The notes: generated by a model not told the origin, from the sequence alone. Numbered from the stretch's first letter, positions 1 through 7,886 are shown. The stretch is DNA of 64,000 nucleotides from Brachybacterium massiliense (GCF_900184245.1 NZ_FXXB01000007.1:496001-560000); one strand, 5' to 3'. Translations and numbers: made by a program.

Positions 1-318
1 GCCCCGGTCGCACCGCTGGATCCGTGGCTCGCGATGGCCGCGGCCGTGCATCGCAGCGCCGACGAGCGGCCCGGCTGGCATCCCTCCCAGCAGCTCCAGC
101 CGCGCGAGGCCCTCGCCGCCTCGACCGACGGGATCACCTCCCTGCAGGTGGGCGGGGTGGGTGATGTGGTGCTGCTCGAGGACTCGCCCTTCGCGGACGT
201 CCCGCTCGGGGCCGACGGGCTGATGGTCGACTCCGCCGCGCGCGAGGCGGCGCAGCGGCTGCGGGAGACCGAGGTGCTCGAGACCTTCGTGGCCGGGGAG
301 CCGTCGCTCGGGCTCTGA
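1..318 (+). CDS. Amidohydrolase family protein, C-terminal fragment (cut by window edge)
   Basis: The reading frame is open from base 1, so this is the 3' end of a longer gene. The visible segment begins APVAPLDPWLAMAAAVHRSA and continues with a QLQPREALAAST stretch. This matches the end of YtcJ-like (amidohydrolase 3) proteins, where a PLDPW..AAV segment is followed by a helix with the REAL motif and then small beta strands around the lost metal site. The protein ends PSLGL. The metal-binding residues lie upstream of the window, so the substrate cannot be judged. It converges on the DoxX-like gene with a 3-bp gap. Confidence 0.6.
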   Translation, partial: APVAPLDPWLAMAAAVHRSADERPGWHPSQQLQPREALAASTDGITSLQVGGVGDVVLLEDSPFADVPLGADGLMVDSAAREAAQRLRETEVLETFVAGEPSLGL

Positions 319-321
319 GGG

Positions 322-693
322 TCAGCGCGCGGTACTCGCCACGTGCAGCGCCTGTGCGATGAGCACGCCCTGCAGCGGCAGGCGCCCGAACGCGATGGCG
401 CGCTTCTTCGGGCGGGCGCCGCGCCAGTCGTAGGCCATCTGCAGGTTCGCGGGGAACACCGCGAGGAACAGCGCGGCCGCGGCGATGCCGCCGAGCCGGC
501 GGGTGCGGGGCACGGCCAGCAGCGCCGCGGTGCCGAGCTCCGCGGCGCCGGAGGCGTAGGTGTAGTTCCGGGCCGGTCCGGGCAGCGCCGGCGGGACGAT
601 CGAGTCGAACGGCGCGGGGCGCACGAAGTGCAGGGTGCCCGCGGCGCCGAGCAGGGTGGCGAGGAAGGCTGCGGTCCGGCGTCGCCTGGTCAT
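322..693 (-). CDS. DoxX-like small membrane protein
   Basis: This 123-residue protein has four predicted hydrophobic segments, roughly residues 7-25, 48-62, 69-85 and 103-117, which is the usual size and layout of DoxX-like four-helix membrane proteins. The segment NYTYASGAAELGTAALLAVP matches the conserved second helix of that family. The ATG overlaps the stop of the upstream VOC gene in the ATGA arrangement, so the two are translationally coupled. Its biochemical role is unknown; DoxX relatives are loosely linked to quinone and redox stress functions. Confidence 0.75.
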   Translation of the reverse strand: MTRRRRTAAFLATLLGAAGTLHFVRPAPFDSIVPPALPGPARNYTYASGAAELGTAALLAVPRTRRLGGIAAAALFLAVFPANLQMAYDWRGARPKKRAIAFGRLPLQGVLIAQALHVASTAR

Positions 694-941
694 GCCGCAC
701 CTCCCGCAGAGAGCAGGCAGAACTCATTGCCGGAAGGGTCACGGAACACCCGCCACGGCAGCTCGCCCCGGTCGGGGTGGATCTCGTGGCCGCTCGGCCA
801 GGCCCAGTCCTCCGCATCGCGCGCCGGATTCGCCGAATCCACCGGCTCCGCGGTGAGCGTGGTGGTGCCGAGCGCCGCTTCCCAGAAGCGACCGAGGCGA
901 CGCGGATCGAGGGCGTCGATGCCGAGCTTCTCGAGGAACAT
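690..941 (-). CDS. Short VOC (glyoxalase-fold) protein, apparently lacking its middle
   Basis: The 83-residue product starts MFLEKLGIDALDPRRLGRFW and ends with ELPWRVFRDPSGNEFCLL. These are the first beta-alpha unit and the last strands of a VOC-superfamily protein. Family members of this type are about 115-140 residues long, with a central part containing a KNRLHLDL-like strand and the second repeat start. Here the two ends are joined in frame with about 40-50 residues missing. The frame runs further upstream but the homology begins at the ATG at 941. The stop overlaps the DoxX start. It may be a decayed gene; a naturally minimal VOC protein is the alternative. Confidence 0.6.
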   Translation of the reverse strand: MFLEKLGIDALDPRRLGRFWEAALGTTTLTAEPVDSANPARDAEDWAWPSGHEIHPDRGELPWRVFRDPSGNEFCLLSAGGAA

Positions 942-1145
942 GCCCGCCAGTGTGCGCTCCGCGCGCCGCCGACGCCAGGGGGAATTCCCTCGCGCTGCGG
1001 GAGGACGGCGTCGTACGGTGATTCCGGTTCCGCGTGGAGCCCTGAGGGAAGGAGGAGCTGATGGTCGTCGCCGTGCTGACCCCTGCTGTCCTCCCTTCCG
1101 TCCCGGCCTGCTGAGATCTCGCTGGCCCTCCCTCAGGAGAACCCC

Positions 1146-1534
1146 ATGACCTCGTCCTTCGACAGGGACGCCTTCTTCGCCCGCGCCATGTTCACCGCCA
1201 CCGTCGCCGAGCTCGAGACGGACCAGCGCTGGTCCACCTGGCCCGAGACCGCCCACACCCTCGACCCCGGCCCGCAGCCCTTCCCCGACTGCGTGGTGCA
1301 GCACGACGGAGCGATCGACACCGAGCTCGGCATCCTCAAGACCGGCAAGGAGGCCGACGCCTGATCATCGACGTCCCGCAGGTGATCGACCTGATCGCGA
1401 ACCCGAACGGCTCGGACTTCCTGCGTCGCGGCTGCGAGAACGTGTGCACCTGGCTGCGGGCGAACGGGGCGCCGGCGTCGGCCGCGGAGCCGCAGGAGTG
1501 GGCGGCCGCCGCGCAGCATGCGGTCGCCGGCTGA
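1146..1534 (+). pseudogene. RIO-type (RIO1) protein kinase remnant with internal deletion
   Basis: The first frame (1146-1364) encodes an N-terminus ending DTELGILKTGKEADA and then a stop. The TGKEADV region is the glycine-poor ATP loop of RIO kinases and should be followed by FLV and the catalytic domain. After one frame shift the sequence continues (1361-1534) as LIIDVPQVIDLIANPNGSDF, which is the DFG-equivalent IDLPQ strand and C-terminal helices of the same family. About 150 residues holding the kinase core and catalytic loop are missing. The start is supported by AGGAG at 1134-1138. The two halves could only be one gene disabled by a deletion of a length not divisible by three. Confidence 0.85.
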
Positions 1535-1546
1535 GGAGCCTCAGCC
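1529..1546. terminator. Bidirectional hairpin between convergent genes
   Basis: GGCTGAG (1529-1535) and CTCAGCC (1540-1546) form a perfect 7-bp stem with a 4-base loop. The hairpin contains the stop codons of both the RIO remnant and the DUF1992 gene, which converge here, so it can serve both strands. There is no T-tract, as is common in actinobacteria. Confidence 0.55.
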
Positions 1547-2008
1547 CCGTCGGCCGAAGAACCACCAGCGCCGACGGGCCCGCGGCTGCGACGCGACCGG
1601 CGCGGGCGGCTCCTGCGTCGGCGCCGCCGCGCGCAGCGCGCGCCACTGCCTGGCGGCGTCGTCCCCGTCCCAGGCGGGGGCGAGCAGCACCTGGAAGGGG
1701 TTCTCGCGGCGGTCCTCGTGGACCCGTTCGGTGAAGTCCTCCGCGTACTCGCGAGCGGCCTGCTCGGTGGGCAGATCGGTGAGGGTCTCCGCGCGGCGCT
1801 CGTACTCCTTGCGCAGCAGCACCACCACCGGCAGCAGCGCCTCGCGGTCGATGTCGCCGCTGGCCAGGCGCTGGTTGATCCACCAGTCCGGGTCGTGGGT
1901 GTCGGGCAGGCTCAACGGCTTCCCCGCACCGGGCAGGTCGTCGAAGTCGCCCCGCCGGATCGCCTGCTCGATCGCGGAGTCGACGCGCTCCTGCTCTCGC
2001 GAGCTCAG
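1541..2008 (-). CDS. DUF1992 (DnaJ-homologue subfamily C member 28-like) protein
   Basis: The product of about 155 residues contains the DUF1992 core: AIEQAIRRGDFDDLPGAGKP, then LPDTHDPDWWINQRL and an amphipathic ALLPVVVLLRKEYERR helix. The family is small, cytosolic and without a settled function. There is no ATG, GTG or TTG in frame near the start of the homology. A CTG at 2006-2008 overlaps the TGA of the SRPBCC gene (CTGA), with GGAGG about 10 bases upstream, so initiation at CTG by coupled translation is the likely solution. The C-terminus ends in a basic, Trp-rich tail RRRWWFFGRRG, which could touch membrane or nucleic acid. Confidence 0.8.
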   Translation of the reverse strand: MSSREQERVDSAIEQAIRRGDFDDLPGAGKPLSLPDTHDPDWWINQRLASGDIDREALLPVVVLLRKEYERRAETLTDLPTEQAAREYAEDFTERVHEDRRENPFQVLLAPAWDGDDAARQWRALRAAAPTQEPPAPVASQPRARRRWWFFGRRG

Positions 2009-2463
2009 GAGTCCGCGCCCTCCTCGACCAGCGCCGCGAGCCGGTCGATCGAGGCGAGCAGCTTCTCGGCGGTCATCGCCTGTGCCTTGGGCAGGCGCTT
2101 CTCGTCGTACAGCTGCGAGTAGTCGTACAGGTGCGTGACCAGGGTTCCGCCCTCGACGGGCTCGAGCTGCCAGGCCCAGAGGTGGCCCGGGGGCGTCTCC
2201 CCCTTGGGTGCGGGCAGCCAGGCGATCGCGCGGCCCTCGGCGAAGTCCACCACGTGGTTCTCGCGCACCCCGCCGTTGCGGTTGGTCATCACGAAGACAT
2301 CGCCGACGGCGCGCACGCGCTGGTCGGGCGCGGCTTCGGCGAGGTTGTCGTTGCCGTCCCAGCGCGGCTGCTGCGCGGGATCGGCGATCAGCTCGAAGAT
2401 CGTCGCGGCCGGCGCGGCGATCTCCCGGGAGGCTCGGACGAGGCGCTGCTGTTCCTGGCTCAT
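2005..2463 (-). CDS. SRPBCC / polyketide cyclase-dehydrase-like protein
   Basis: The 152-residue protein starts MSQEQQRLVRASREIAAPAA and shows the START-like fold pattern: an initial strand, helix with PA.TIFELIADPAQQPRWDG, strands, and a long C-terminal helix (residues about 118-148). Such proteins bind hydrophobic ligands or act as cyclases, and no ligand can be read from sequence. Its ATG overlaps the stop of the YVTN gene by four bases and its stop overlaps the DUF1992 start, so the three genes form a tightly coupled operon. Confidence 0.8.
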   Translation of the reverse strand: MSQEQQRLVRASREIAAPAATIFELIADPAQQPRWDGNDNLAEAAPDQRVRAVGDVFVMTNRNGGVRENHVVDFAEGRAIAWLPAPKGETPPGHLWAWQLEPVEGGTLVTHLYDYSQLYDEKRLPKAQAMTAEKLLASIDRLAALVEEGADS

Positions 2464-3683
2464 GGCTCCATCGTGCCACTCGATGGGGCGGTGTCCTCGA
2501 AGACATCGATCGAACCGGCGTAGTTCGCGACCCACACCCGGCGCTGGGTGGGCTCGTAGGTGACGCCGATGGGGTTCTGGCCCACCTCGACGGTCTGGAT
2601 CTCCTCCATGGTCGCGGTGTCGAACTTCGTCATGGTGTTCGCGTAGTAGTTCACGACGTACAGCGCGAGGCCGTCCGGGGAGATCGCCATGGTGCGGGGC
2701 TCGCGGCCGGTGCTGGCCTCCCGCAGCACCTCGCCGGTCGCGGCGTCGAGCTCGAGCAGCGTGTCCTCGCCGGAGACGGTGAGGTACATCCGGGTCGCGT
2801 CCGGGGAGAGCACCAGGTGGCGGGGCTTGCGGCCGGTCTCGAGCACCACCTCGCTCTCGCCGGTGACCAGGTCCACCCGGTACAGCTCGTCGGCGTACAT
2901 CGCGGTGACGTACGCGGTGCGGTTGTCGGGCATCACCACGCTGCCGCGCGGGGCGGCGTCGACGGGGATCTGGCTCGTCTCCTCGCCGACGGCCAGGTCG
3001 AGCACGGAGACGGTCTCGTCGCACCAGTTGGAGACCAGGGCGAGGCTGCCGTCCGGGGAGAGGGAGATGAACTTGGGGACCCGGCCCACCTCGATGACCT
3101 GGTCCCATTCGCCGCTCGCGAGGTTCAGGCGGTACACGGCGGAGCGGCCGATCTCTTCGCCGTTCCGGCAGTCGTCGGTGGCCTTCGCGCCGGCGCCCGG
3201 GCCCTTGAGGGAGTACTGGGAGACGTACGCGTAGGCGCCGTCGGGCGAGAAGACCGCCTCGACGGGAGCACCGGTGGTCTCCCCCGCCCGGTCCTCGTGA
3301 CCGAACTGCGAGAGGTCCACGCTGTCGCTCACGGTCGCGGTGAGCTCGAGGGTCTCGGGGTCGTACAGCGTCGAGGTGTGGCTGTACATCATGTTGTTCG
3401 CGATGACGGCGCCCGCCGGGCTCGCGACCACGGACTTCGGGGTGATGTCCCCGGTGATCCGGTCCAGCTGCGCCAGGCGCGTGGTGTTCGAGGGGTCGCC
3501 GGGCGGGTGCTCGGGCGCGGCCCCCGCGGCGTGGCGGCCGGTGTTCGGGGTGACGATGCTGGTCGCCAGTCCCGCGACCATCCCGCCGGCCATCACCAGG
3601 GAGAGGATCGCGATCGCGATCGTGAACTGCTCATGAGGCCGGCCGCGCCGGTTCCTCCTGCGATGCTTCGCCTGCACGCCCAT
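2460..3683 (-). CDS. Membrane-anchored YVTN-type beta-propeller protein
   Basis: The 407-residue protein has a basic N-terminus (KHRRRNRRGR) and one membrane helix at about residues 20-42, followed by an extracytoplasmic beta-propeller. Repeats such as FSPDGAYAYVSQ, LSPDGSLALVSN, MPDNRTAYVTA, LSPDATRMYLTV and ISPDGLALYVVN, each about 42 residues apart, are the YVTN/lactonase-like blades. Members bind surface partners or quinone-type ligands and no catalytic residues are evident. A -10 box reading TAGGTT on the minus strand (3708-3713) and GGGAGGGGG before the ATG support the start. It heads the operon with the SRPBCC and DUF1992 genes. Confidence 0.8.
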   Translation of the reverse strand: MGVQAKHRRRNRRGRPHEQFTIAIAILSLVMAGGMVAGLATSIVTPNTGRHAAGAAPEHPPGDPSNTTRLAQLDRITGDITPKSVVASPAGAVIANNMMYSHTSTLYDPETLELTATVSDSVDLSQFGHEDRAGETTGAPVEAVFSPDGAYAYVSQYSLKGPGAGAKATDDCRNGEEIGRSAVYRLNLASGEWDQVIEVGRVPKFISLSPDGSLALVSNWCDETVSVLDLAVGEETSQIPVDAAPRGSVVMPDNRTAYVTAMYADELYRVDLVTGESEVVLETGRKPRHLVLSPDATRMYLTVSGEDTLLELDAATGEVLREASTGREPRTMAISPDGLALYVVNYYANTMTKFDTATMEEIQTVEVGQNPIGVTYEPTQRRVWVANYAGSIDVFEDTAPSSGTMEP

Positions 3684-3758
3684 GCACAGCCCCCTCCCGT
3701 GCGGCCGAACCTAGTCCGGCGGGCACCGGCGGTGCGGGAGGGTCGCGGCGTGTCGCCC

Positions 3759-4799
3759 TCAGAGCTCGGGACGGCCCTGCAGCACCAGCTCGCGGAATCG
3801 CACCCGGTAGCCGAGCTTCTCGTTGATCTCGATCATCCAGGGGTTCACGTGCGAGTTCCAGGTGACCAGGGCGCGCAGCTGCGGGGCGCGCGCCGTCAGC
3901 TGACGATGGGTGGCGACCTTCAGCGCGAGGCCCAGGCGGTGCCCTCGATGCTCGGGCATCACCAGGGTGTTCTCCTGCCAGCCGAGAGTGCTGTGCGGTG
4001 AGCGGTGCACGTGGATCTCGGTGTTCCCGGCGAAGCTGCCGTCGGGCGCGACCGCGACCGCCGTGATCGACTCCAGGCCCTGCTCGCGCCGACGCCGCTC
4101 CCCTTCGCGGATCCGTTCCGGGGTGTACTCGGGCGCCTCGTGCTCGACCTCCTCGTCGGGTTCGTCGAGCTCGAGCTGGCGCATCAGCCTCCCGTACGCC
4201 TCGAGGTGCTGCTCGGGGATGTCGCCGTCCCACAGCTCGATGCGGTACTGCCCGATCCTCTCCTCCGCCTCGGCCTGCAGGGAGTCCAGGAGCGAGCTCT
4301 CGAGCGGGAGCGGCAGCACCCGGCACACGGCGAGGTTCTTGCGGCTGATCCCGAGGCGGCGGGCGAGGCGGTTGACGGGCTCGTCGGGGCTGTCGGCGTC
4401 GCCGTCGGCCGGGATCTCGCCGTAGGCCTCGACCAGGGTGCGGCCGGAGTCGCGGATCGCGGGGATCAGCGCCTCCTCGGCCAGCTGTGTCGCGATGCCG
4501 CGGCCGCGGAAGGCGGGGTGCACCTCGACGCCCACCGAGATGCTCTCGAGGTTCTCGCGCAGGGGGACGAACACCGAGGCGCGGCCGACGAGGCTCTCGC
4601 CGCCCTCGAGCGTCTCCGCGAGAGCGATCCAGCGCTGGCCCCGCCAGTACGAGGAGTCGACCATCTGGGCGCGCAGCTGCTCGCGGGTGAGCGCCTGGGA
4701 GGCCCCGTAGGTGTGCTCGTCGAGCGCGGTCTCGAGCGCGAGGTACTGCTCGAGGTCGAGGTCGGAGGAGGGGTCCAGGGGGCGGATGCTCACATGCAT
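3759..4799 (-). CDS. Tandem GNAT N-acetyltransferase
   Basis: The 346-residue protein carries two GNAT domains. The first has the acetyl-CoA loop in VGVEVHPAFRGRGIATQLAE (about residues 90-110), the second in NTLVMPEHRGHRLGLALKVA (about 278-298). The C-terminal NSHVNPWMIEINEKLGYRVR is typical of the second domain in actinobacterial tandem GNATs related to mycothiol synthase, but this protein is longer and not clearly MshD. The substrate is unknown. It is transcribed away from the MerR-PP2C gene. Confidence 0.8.
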   Translation of the reverse strand: MHVSIRPLDPSSDLDLEQYLALETALDEHTYGASQALTREQLRAQMVDSSYWRGQRWIALAETLEGGESLVGRASVFVPLRENLESISVGVEVHPAFRGRGIATQLAEEALIPAIRDSGRTLVEAYGEIPADGDADSPDEPVNRLARRLGISRKNLAVCRVLPLPLESSLLDSLQAEAEERIGQYRIELWDGDIPEQHLEAYGRLMRQLELDEPDEEVEHEAPEYTPERIREGERRRREQGLESITAVAVAPDGSFAGNTEIHVHRSPHSTLGWQENTLVMPEHRGHRLGLALKVATHRQLTARAPQLRALVTWNSHVNPWMIEINEKLGYRVRFRELVLQGRPEL

Positions 4800-4854
4800 G
4801 GGGTCAGTGGACCATGGCGGATCCCTGCAGGTCGACGGATTTATCGGGCCCTGC

Positions 4855-4885
4855 TTGACTCTCCCCCAGGGGCAGTCCCGAGCGT
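4855..4885 (+). promoter_or_regulatory. MerR-type promoter and operator
   Basis: TTGACT (4855-4860) and GAGCGT (4880-4885) are separated by 19 bp. An imperfect dyad occupies the spacer, with arms GACT..CCC (4857-4865) and GGG..AGTC (4869-4877). A long spacer containing a GACT-CTCCC / GGGG-AGTC dyad is the hallmark of promoters activated by MerR proteins such as BmrR, Mta and TipA through DNA twisting. It lies 60 bp upstream of the MerR-PP2C gene, so autoregulation is expected. Confidence 0.7.
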
Positions 4886-4945
4886 GGTCGTCACCGGGAC
4901 GGACCCGGCGCCCGGGATACCGGGCGAGGAACGACGGAGGAGCAC

Positions 4946-6004
4946 GTGGGGAGAGAGCTGTTGAGCATCGGGGAGCTGGCCGCGCGCAGCGGGCTGAGCC
5001 CCAAGGCGCTGCGCCTCTACGCGGAGTCGGGGCTGCTGGTCCCGCGCCGCGTGGACCCGTTCACCGGCTACCGCTCCTACGGCACCGACCAGGTCGCGCG
5101 GGCACGGCTGATCGCCTCCCTGCGCGGCATCGGGATGGGGCTCGCCCGCATCCAGGTGCTCTGCGATCTGGACGGAGCAGCCGCCGCAGCGGAGCTGCGC
5201 TCCTGGTGGCGGCAGGAGGAGGCCGACGCCTTCTCCCGCGCCGAGGCCGTCCGCTCCCTCGCCCGTGACCTCGGGGAGCTCCCCTCGAAGGACATCATGA
5301 CCGCATCCACCACCAGGCCCCGCACCGCCTCCGCGCTGCACATCGGCCTCGAACGCTCCGCACAGCAGGACGCCGTGCTGGCCCGCGAGCTGCCCGGCGG
5401 GCGGACCCTGCTCGCGGTGGCCGACGGCTTCGGCGCCGCGGACGACCTCGCCCCGCAGCTGCTCGGGCGGCTCGAGCGCGAGCTGGCGGCCGATCCGTCG
5501 GCCGCCCCTCTCCCAGCCCTCGAGTCCGCGTGGCGGGAGATCGAGAAGCTCGTCCCTGCCGACGGGGATGCCGGCTCGACCCTCACCGCCGCGCTGCTGG
5601 ACGGGGATCGCCTGCACATAGCCCACCTCGGCGACACCCGGGTGGTCCTCGTGCGCTCCGAGCGGATCGAGCACGTCACCCAGGACCACACGCTGCTGCG
5701 CTCCCTGGTCGAGGCGGGTCGCCTGTCCCCCGAGGAGGTCGCCGCGCATCCGGATCGTGCGGTGCTGAACCGCGCTCTCGCCGCGGGCGCGCCGACGACC
5801 CCGGACCTGCTGGTGCGTCGGCTCGAGCCCGGTGACCTGGTGCTGCTGTCCACTGATGGGCTGCATGCCGCGGTCGATCCGGCGGAGCTCGCGGGGGTGC
5901 TGACCTCCGGCGGGGAGCCCGAGACGCTCGCGCACCACCTGGTCGACCTGGCCCTCGCCGCCGGCGCGCCGGACAACGTGGGCCTCGCCCTCGCTCAGCT
6001 CTGA
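4946..6004 (+). CDS. MerR-family regulator fused to a PP2C-type protein phosphatase
   Basis: The 352-residue protein joins an N-terminal MerR winged helix (residues about 5-75, SIGELAARSGLSPKALRLYA then GYRSYG) to a PP2C Ser/Thr phosphatase domain (about 125-352). The phosphatase motifs are visible: SAQQD, AVADGFGAADD, GSTLTAALL, AHLGDTRVVLV, TQDHTLL, LLSTDGLHAAV and the final DNVGLAL. The aspartates that bind the two metal ions are kept, although DGxGG is DGFGA and DN(D/E)T is DNVG. The GTG start has GGAGG five bases upstream. The MerR-type promoter just upstream suggests it controls itself. The phosphatase part may act as the sensor or as an output toward a Ser/Thr kinase. Confidence 0.85.
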   Translation: MGRELLSIGELAARSGLSPKALRLYAESGLLVPRRVDPFTGYRSYGTDQVARARLIASLRGIGMGLARIQVLCDLDGAAAAAELRSWWRQEEADAFSRAEAVRSLARDLGELPSKDIMTASTTRPRTASALHIGLERSAQQDAVLARELPGGRTLLAVADGFGAADDLAPQLLGRLERELAADPSAAPLPALESAWREIEKLVPADGDAGSTLTAALLDGDRLHIAHLGDTRVVLVRSERIEHVTQDHTLLRSLVEAGRLSPEEVAAHPDRAVLNRALAAGAPTTPDLLVRRLEPGDLVLLSTDGLHAAVDPAELAGVLTSGGEPETLAHHLVDLALAAGAPDNVGLALAQL

Positions 6005-6501
6005 GCGCGGGCGGCGCGGACCATGCGGACGATCCCGACGATCGACGCGCCGATCAAGCCCACCAGGCCGACCGCCAGCAGCGGGCCGCCGCCGCTCGCG
6101 AGCACCGCCCAGACGATGCCGAAGTAGGGCACCTGCATCCACAGCGCCGTCCAGACCAGCAGCCTCTCCCCTTCGCGGTACATGGCCTGGGCGTTGCCGT
6201 CGGTGATCTCGGCGGGATAGTTGAAGCCGCGCGGCCGGGTGGACATCGCCGCCAGCGCCAGCGAGAGCACCACCATGATCCCGGCGACGACGAGGAGCGA
6301 CCATCGCGGCCCCCAGTCGTCGGCCTCCCCGCTGGGACCGAAGTGGGTCGCGACCGTGTCCGGGAGGGAGGGGTAGCGCACGAGCAGCCAGGCCGTGATG
6401 CCGAGCGTCGAGAGCACCGTGAACCATCGCAGCGCCCGGGTGACCGGGCCGGTGGTGTAAGTGCGGGCGGGGCGCTGGGACTTGGTGCGGATCGTGCTCA
6501 T
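5995..6501 (-). CDS. DUF1648 membrane protein
   Basis: The 168-residue protein has a DUF1648 segment near the N-terminus (WLLVRYPSLPDTVATHFGPSGEADDWG, read as parts around residues 38-65) and four predicted membrane helices. A GTG nine bases earlier would overlap the likely -10 box TAGCGT, so the ATG at 6501 with GGAGAG upstream is preferred. It overlaps the end of the convergent MerR-PP2C gene by 10 bp. DUF1648 proteins include SdpI-like immunity proteins, but the role here is unknown. Confidence 0.75.
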   Translation of the reverse strand: MSTIRTKSQRPARTYTTGPVTRALRWFTVLSTLGITAWLLVRYPSLPDTVATHFGPSGEADDWGPRWSLLVVAGIMVVLSLALAAMSTRPRGFNYPAEITDGNAQAMYREGERLLVWTALWMQVPYFGIVWAVLASGGGPLLAVGLVGLIGASIVGIVRMVRAARAQS

Positions 6502-6545
6502 CGTGCTCTCCACGCTACCGATGCCGACGGTGCGATCGCCTCCGC

Positions 6546-7682
6546 CTATGGTCGAGGGCCGCGTCGCCCGCGGTGGGAGCGGCGCACCCCGCGATCGGGC
6601 TCGACATCCGCCCCCACCCCGGTGCGGGCCTCGTGGTGCAGGGCGTCGGCGAGGTACGGCAGGGAGAACTCGACGAAGCCGCGCCCGGCGGGACGGATCA
6701 GCTCCTCCTCGATCAGGCGCTCGCGGTAGGTGGACTGGTTGCGGGGGTCGATGCCCATCCGTCGTGCGATGTCGCCGACGGCCGACGGGCCCTCGTCCTC
6801 GAGCATCGCGTGGAGGTACTCGCGCTTGCGGGGACTCAGACCGCGCAGCGCCGGGCCGTGCACGTTCTTGATCATCGCCGCGACCACGGCGTCGCGGCTC
6901 GCGCGCACGTCCTCGATCTCGATCGTGTCCGCGTCCCCGCTGCGCTGCCAGGCCTTGGAGCCGATGAGCTGGATCAGGTACGGGTAGCCGCAGGAGATCT
7001 CGCCGGCGAGCACCGCGGCCTCGGGGGTGATCGACCGGGTGGTGTCCGCGATGGTCATGCGGATCGTCTCCGCCGCGGTGCCGACGTCCACGCTGCCCAC
7101 CTCGATCCGGTGCGCGCGGCGCAGGAAGGTGGTGCGCTCGTGGTCCAGCAGCGCATCGACCCCGGGACGCACACCGGCGGCGATGAACGCGACCGCGTGA
7201 CCGGAGCCGATCAGGTCCTGCACGTGCTGGGTGAGGGCGTGCAGCTGGTCACGATCCACCGACTGCAGCTCGTCGAGGGTGATCAGCAAGCCGCCGCCGT
7301 CCTCGTCAGCGAGCTGGGCGAGGCGGTCGAGCACCGTGCTGAGCACCTCACCCTCGCCGTCGTAGCGCTGGACGATGTCGCGCGAGGCGCTGAGCGAGGA
7401 GATGCGTGCGGAGGTCAGGCGCGAGGTCTCCGCCTCGGGGTCGAGCTCGCGCAGGTGGGCGATGGCCTGGCCGCGAAGCTCCTCGACCAGGGAGGTCGAG
7501 GAGGTGTGCATCCGCAGGTCGATCCAGCCCGCCTCGAGGGCGAGCTCGCGGAACTCGGTGAGCAGCACCGTCTTGCCCGAGCCACGGGCGCCGGAGATGA
7601 GGATCGCGCGGGCCTCGGGCACGTTCCCCGCGAGGGCGGCGGTGAACTCCTCGATCGCGAGGTCGCGGCCCGCGAGGATCAT
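6546..7682 (-). CDS. AAA+ / Orc1-Cdc6-like ATPase with a frameshifted N-terminus
   Basis: The 378-residue open frame has Walker A GARGSGKT (about residues 31-38), Walker B GLLITLDE (about 132-139), a sensor-like segment and a C-terminal winged-helix domain (LSPRKREYLHAMLEDEGPSA onward). This layout fits STAND/ORC-like ATP-binding proteins. The upstream frame (7679-7795) encodes an N-terminus ending SPNPFTP, and homologues read NPFTPGFG..P..FAGRD. Adding one base to the run of four G at 7701-7704 joins the frames as NPFTPGFGLTPMILAGRD. The ATG at 7682 can still give a protein with all ATPase motifs, so it may be functional. The role is unknown. Confidence 0.75.
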   Translation of the reverse strand: MILAGRDLAIEEFTAALAGNVPEARAILISGARGSGKTVLLTEFRELALEAGWIDLRMHTSSTSLVEELRGQAIAHLRELDPEAETSRLTSARISSLSASRDIVQRYDGEGEVLSTVLDRLAQLADEDGGGLLITLDELQSVDRDQLHALTQHVQDLIGSGHAVAFIAAGVRPGVDALLDHERTTFLRRAHRIEVGSVDVGTAAETIRMTIADTTRSITPEAAVLAGEISCGYPYLIQLIGSKAWQRSGDADTIEIEDVRASRDAVVAAMIKNVHGPALRGLSPRKREYLHAMLEDEGPSAVGDIARRMGIDPRNQSTYRERLIEEELIRPAGRGFVEFSLPYLADALHHEARTGVGADVEPDRGVRRSHRGRRGPRP

Positions 7683-7745
7683 CGGGGTGAGGCCGAAGCC
7701 GGGGTGAAGGGGTTCGGGCTTCCGGGGGTGAGGCCGGCGCCGGCT

Positions 7746-7769
7746 CCTGTGCCTGTGCCTGTGCCTGTG
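7746..7769. repeat. Hexanucleotide tandem repeat (CCTGTG x4)
   Basis: Four perfect copies of CCTGTG lie in the original N-terminal coding part of the AAA ATPase gene and encode Gly-Thr pairs on the minus strand. Copy-number change would alter the length of the GT tract without shifting frame. Confidence 0.7.
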
Positions 7770-7886
7770 CCGGGGCGAGTGCTGCGCGGGGTCATGCCGC
7801 CATCATGTCGCGTGTGCTGCTGTGTGTACAGGGGCGGCGCGGCTCGGGGTTCATTGGGGGCCACCCTCTCGACCATTCCTCCTCAC

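Noticed and set aside
2460-3683. YVTN protein as a lactonase or quinohemoprotein
   Set aside because: No catalytic or haem residues are visible, so only the propeller fold is claimed.
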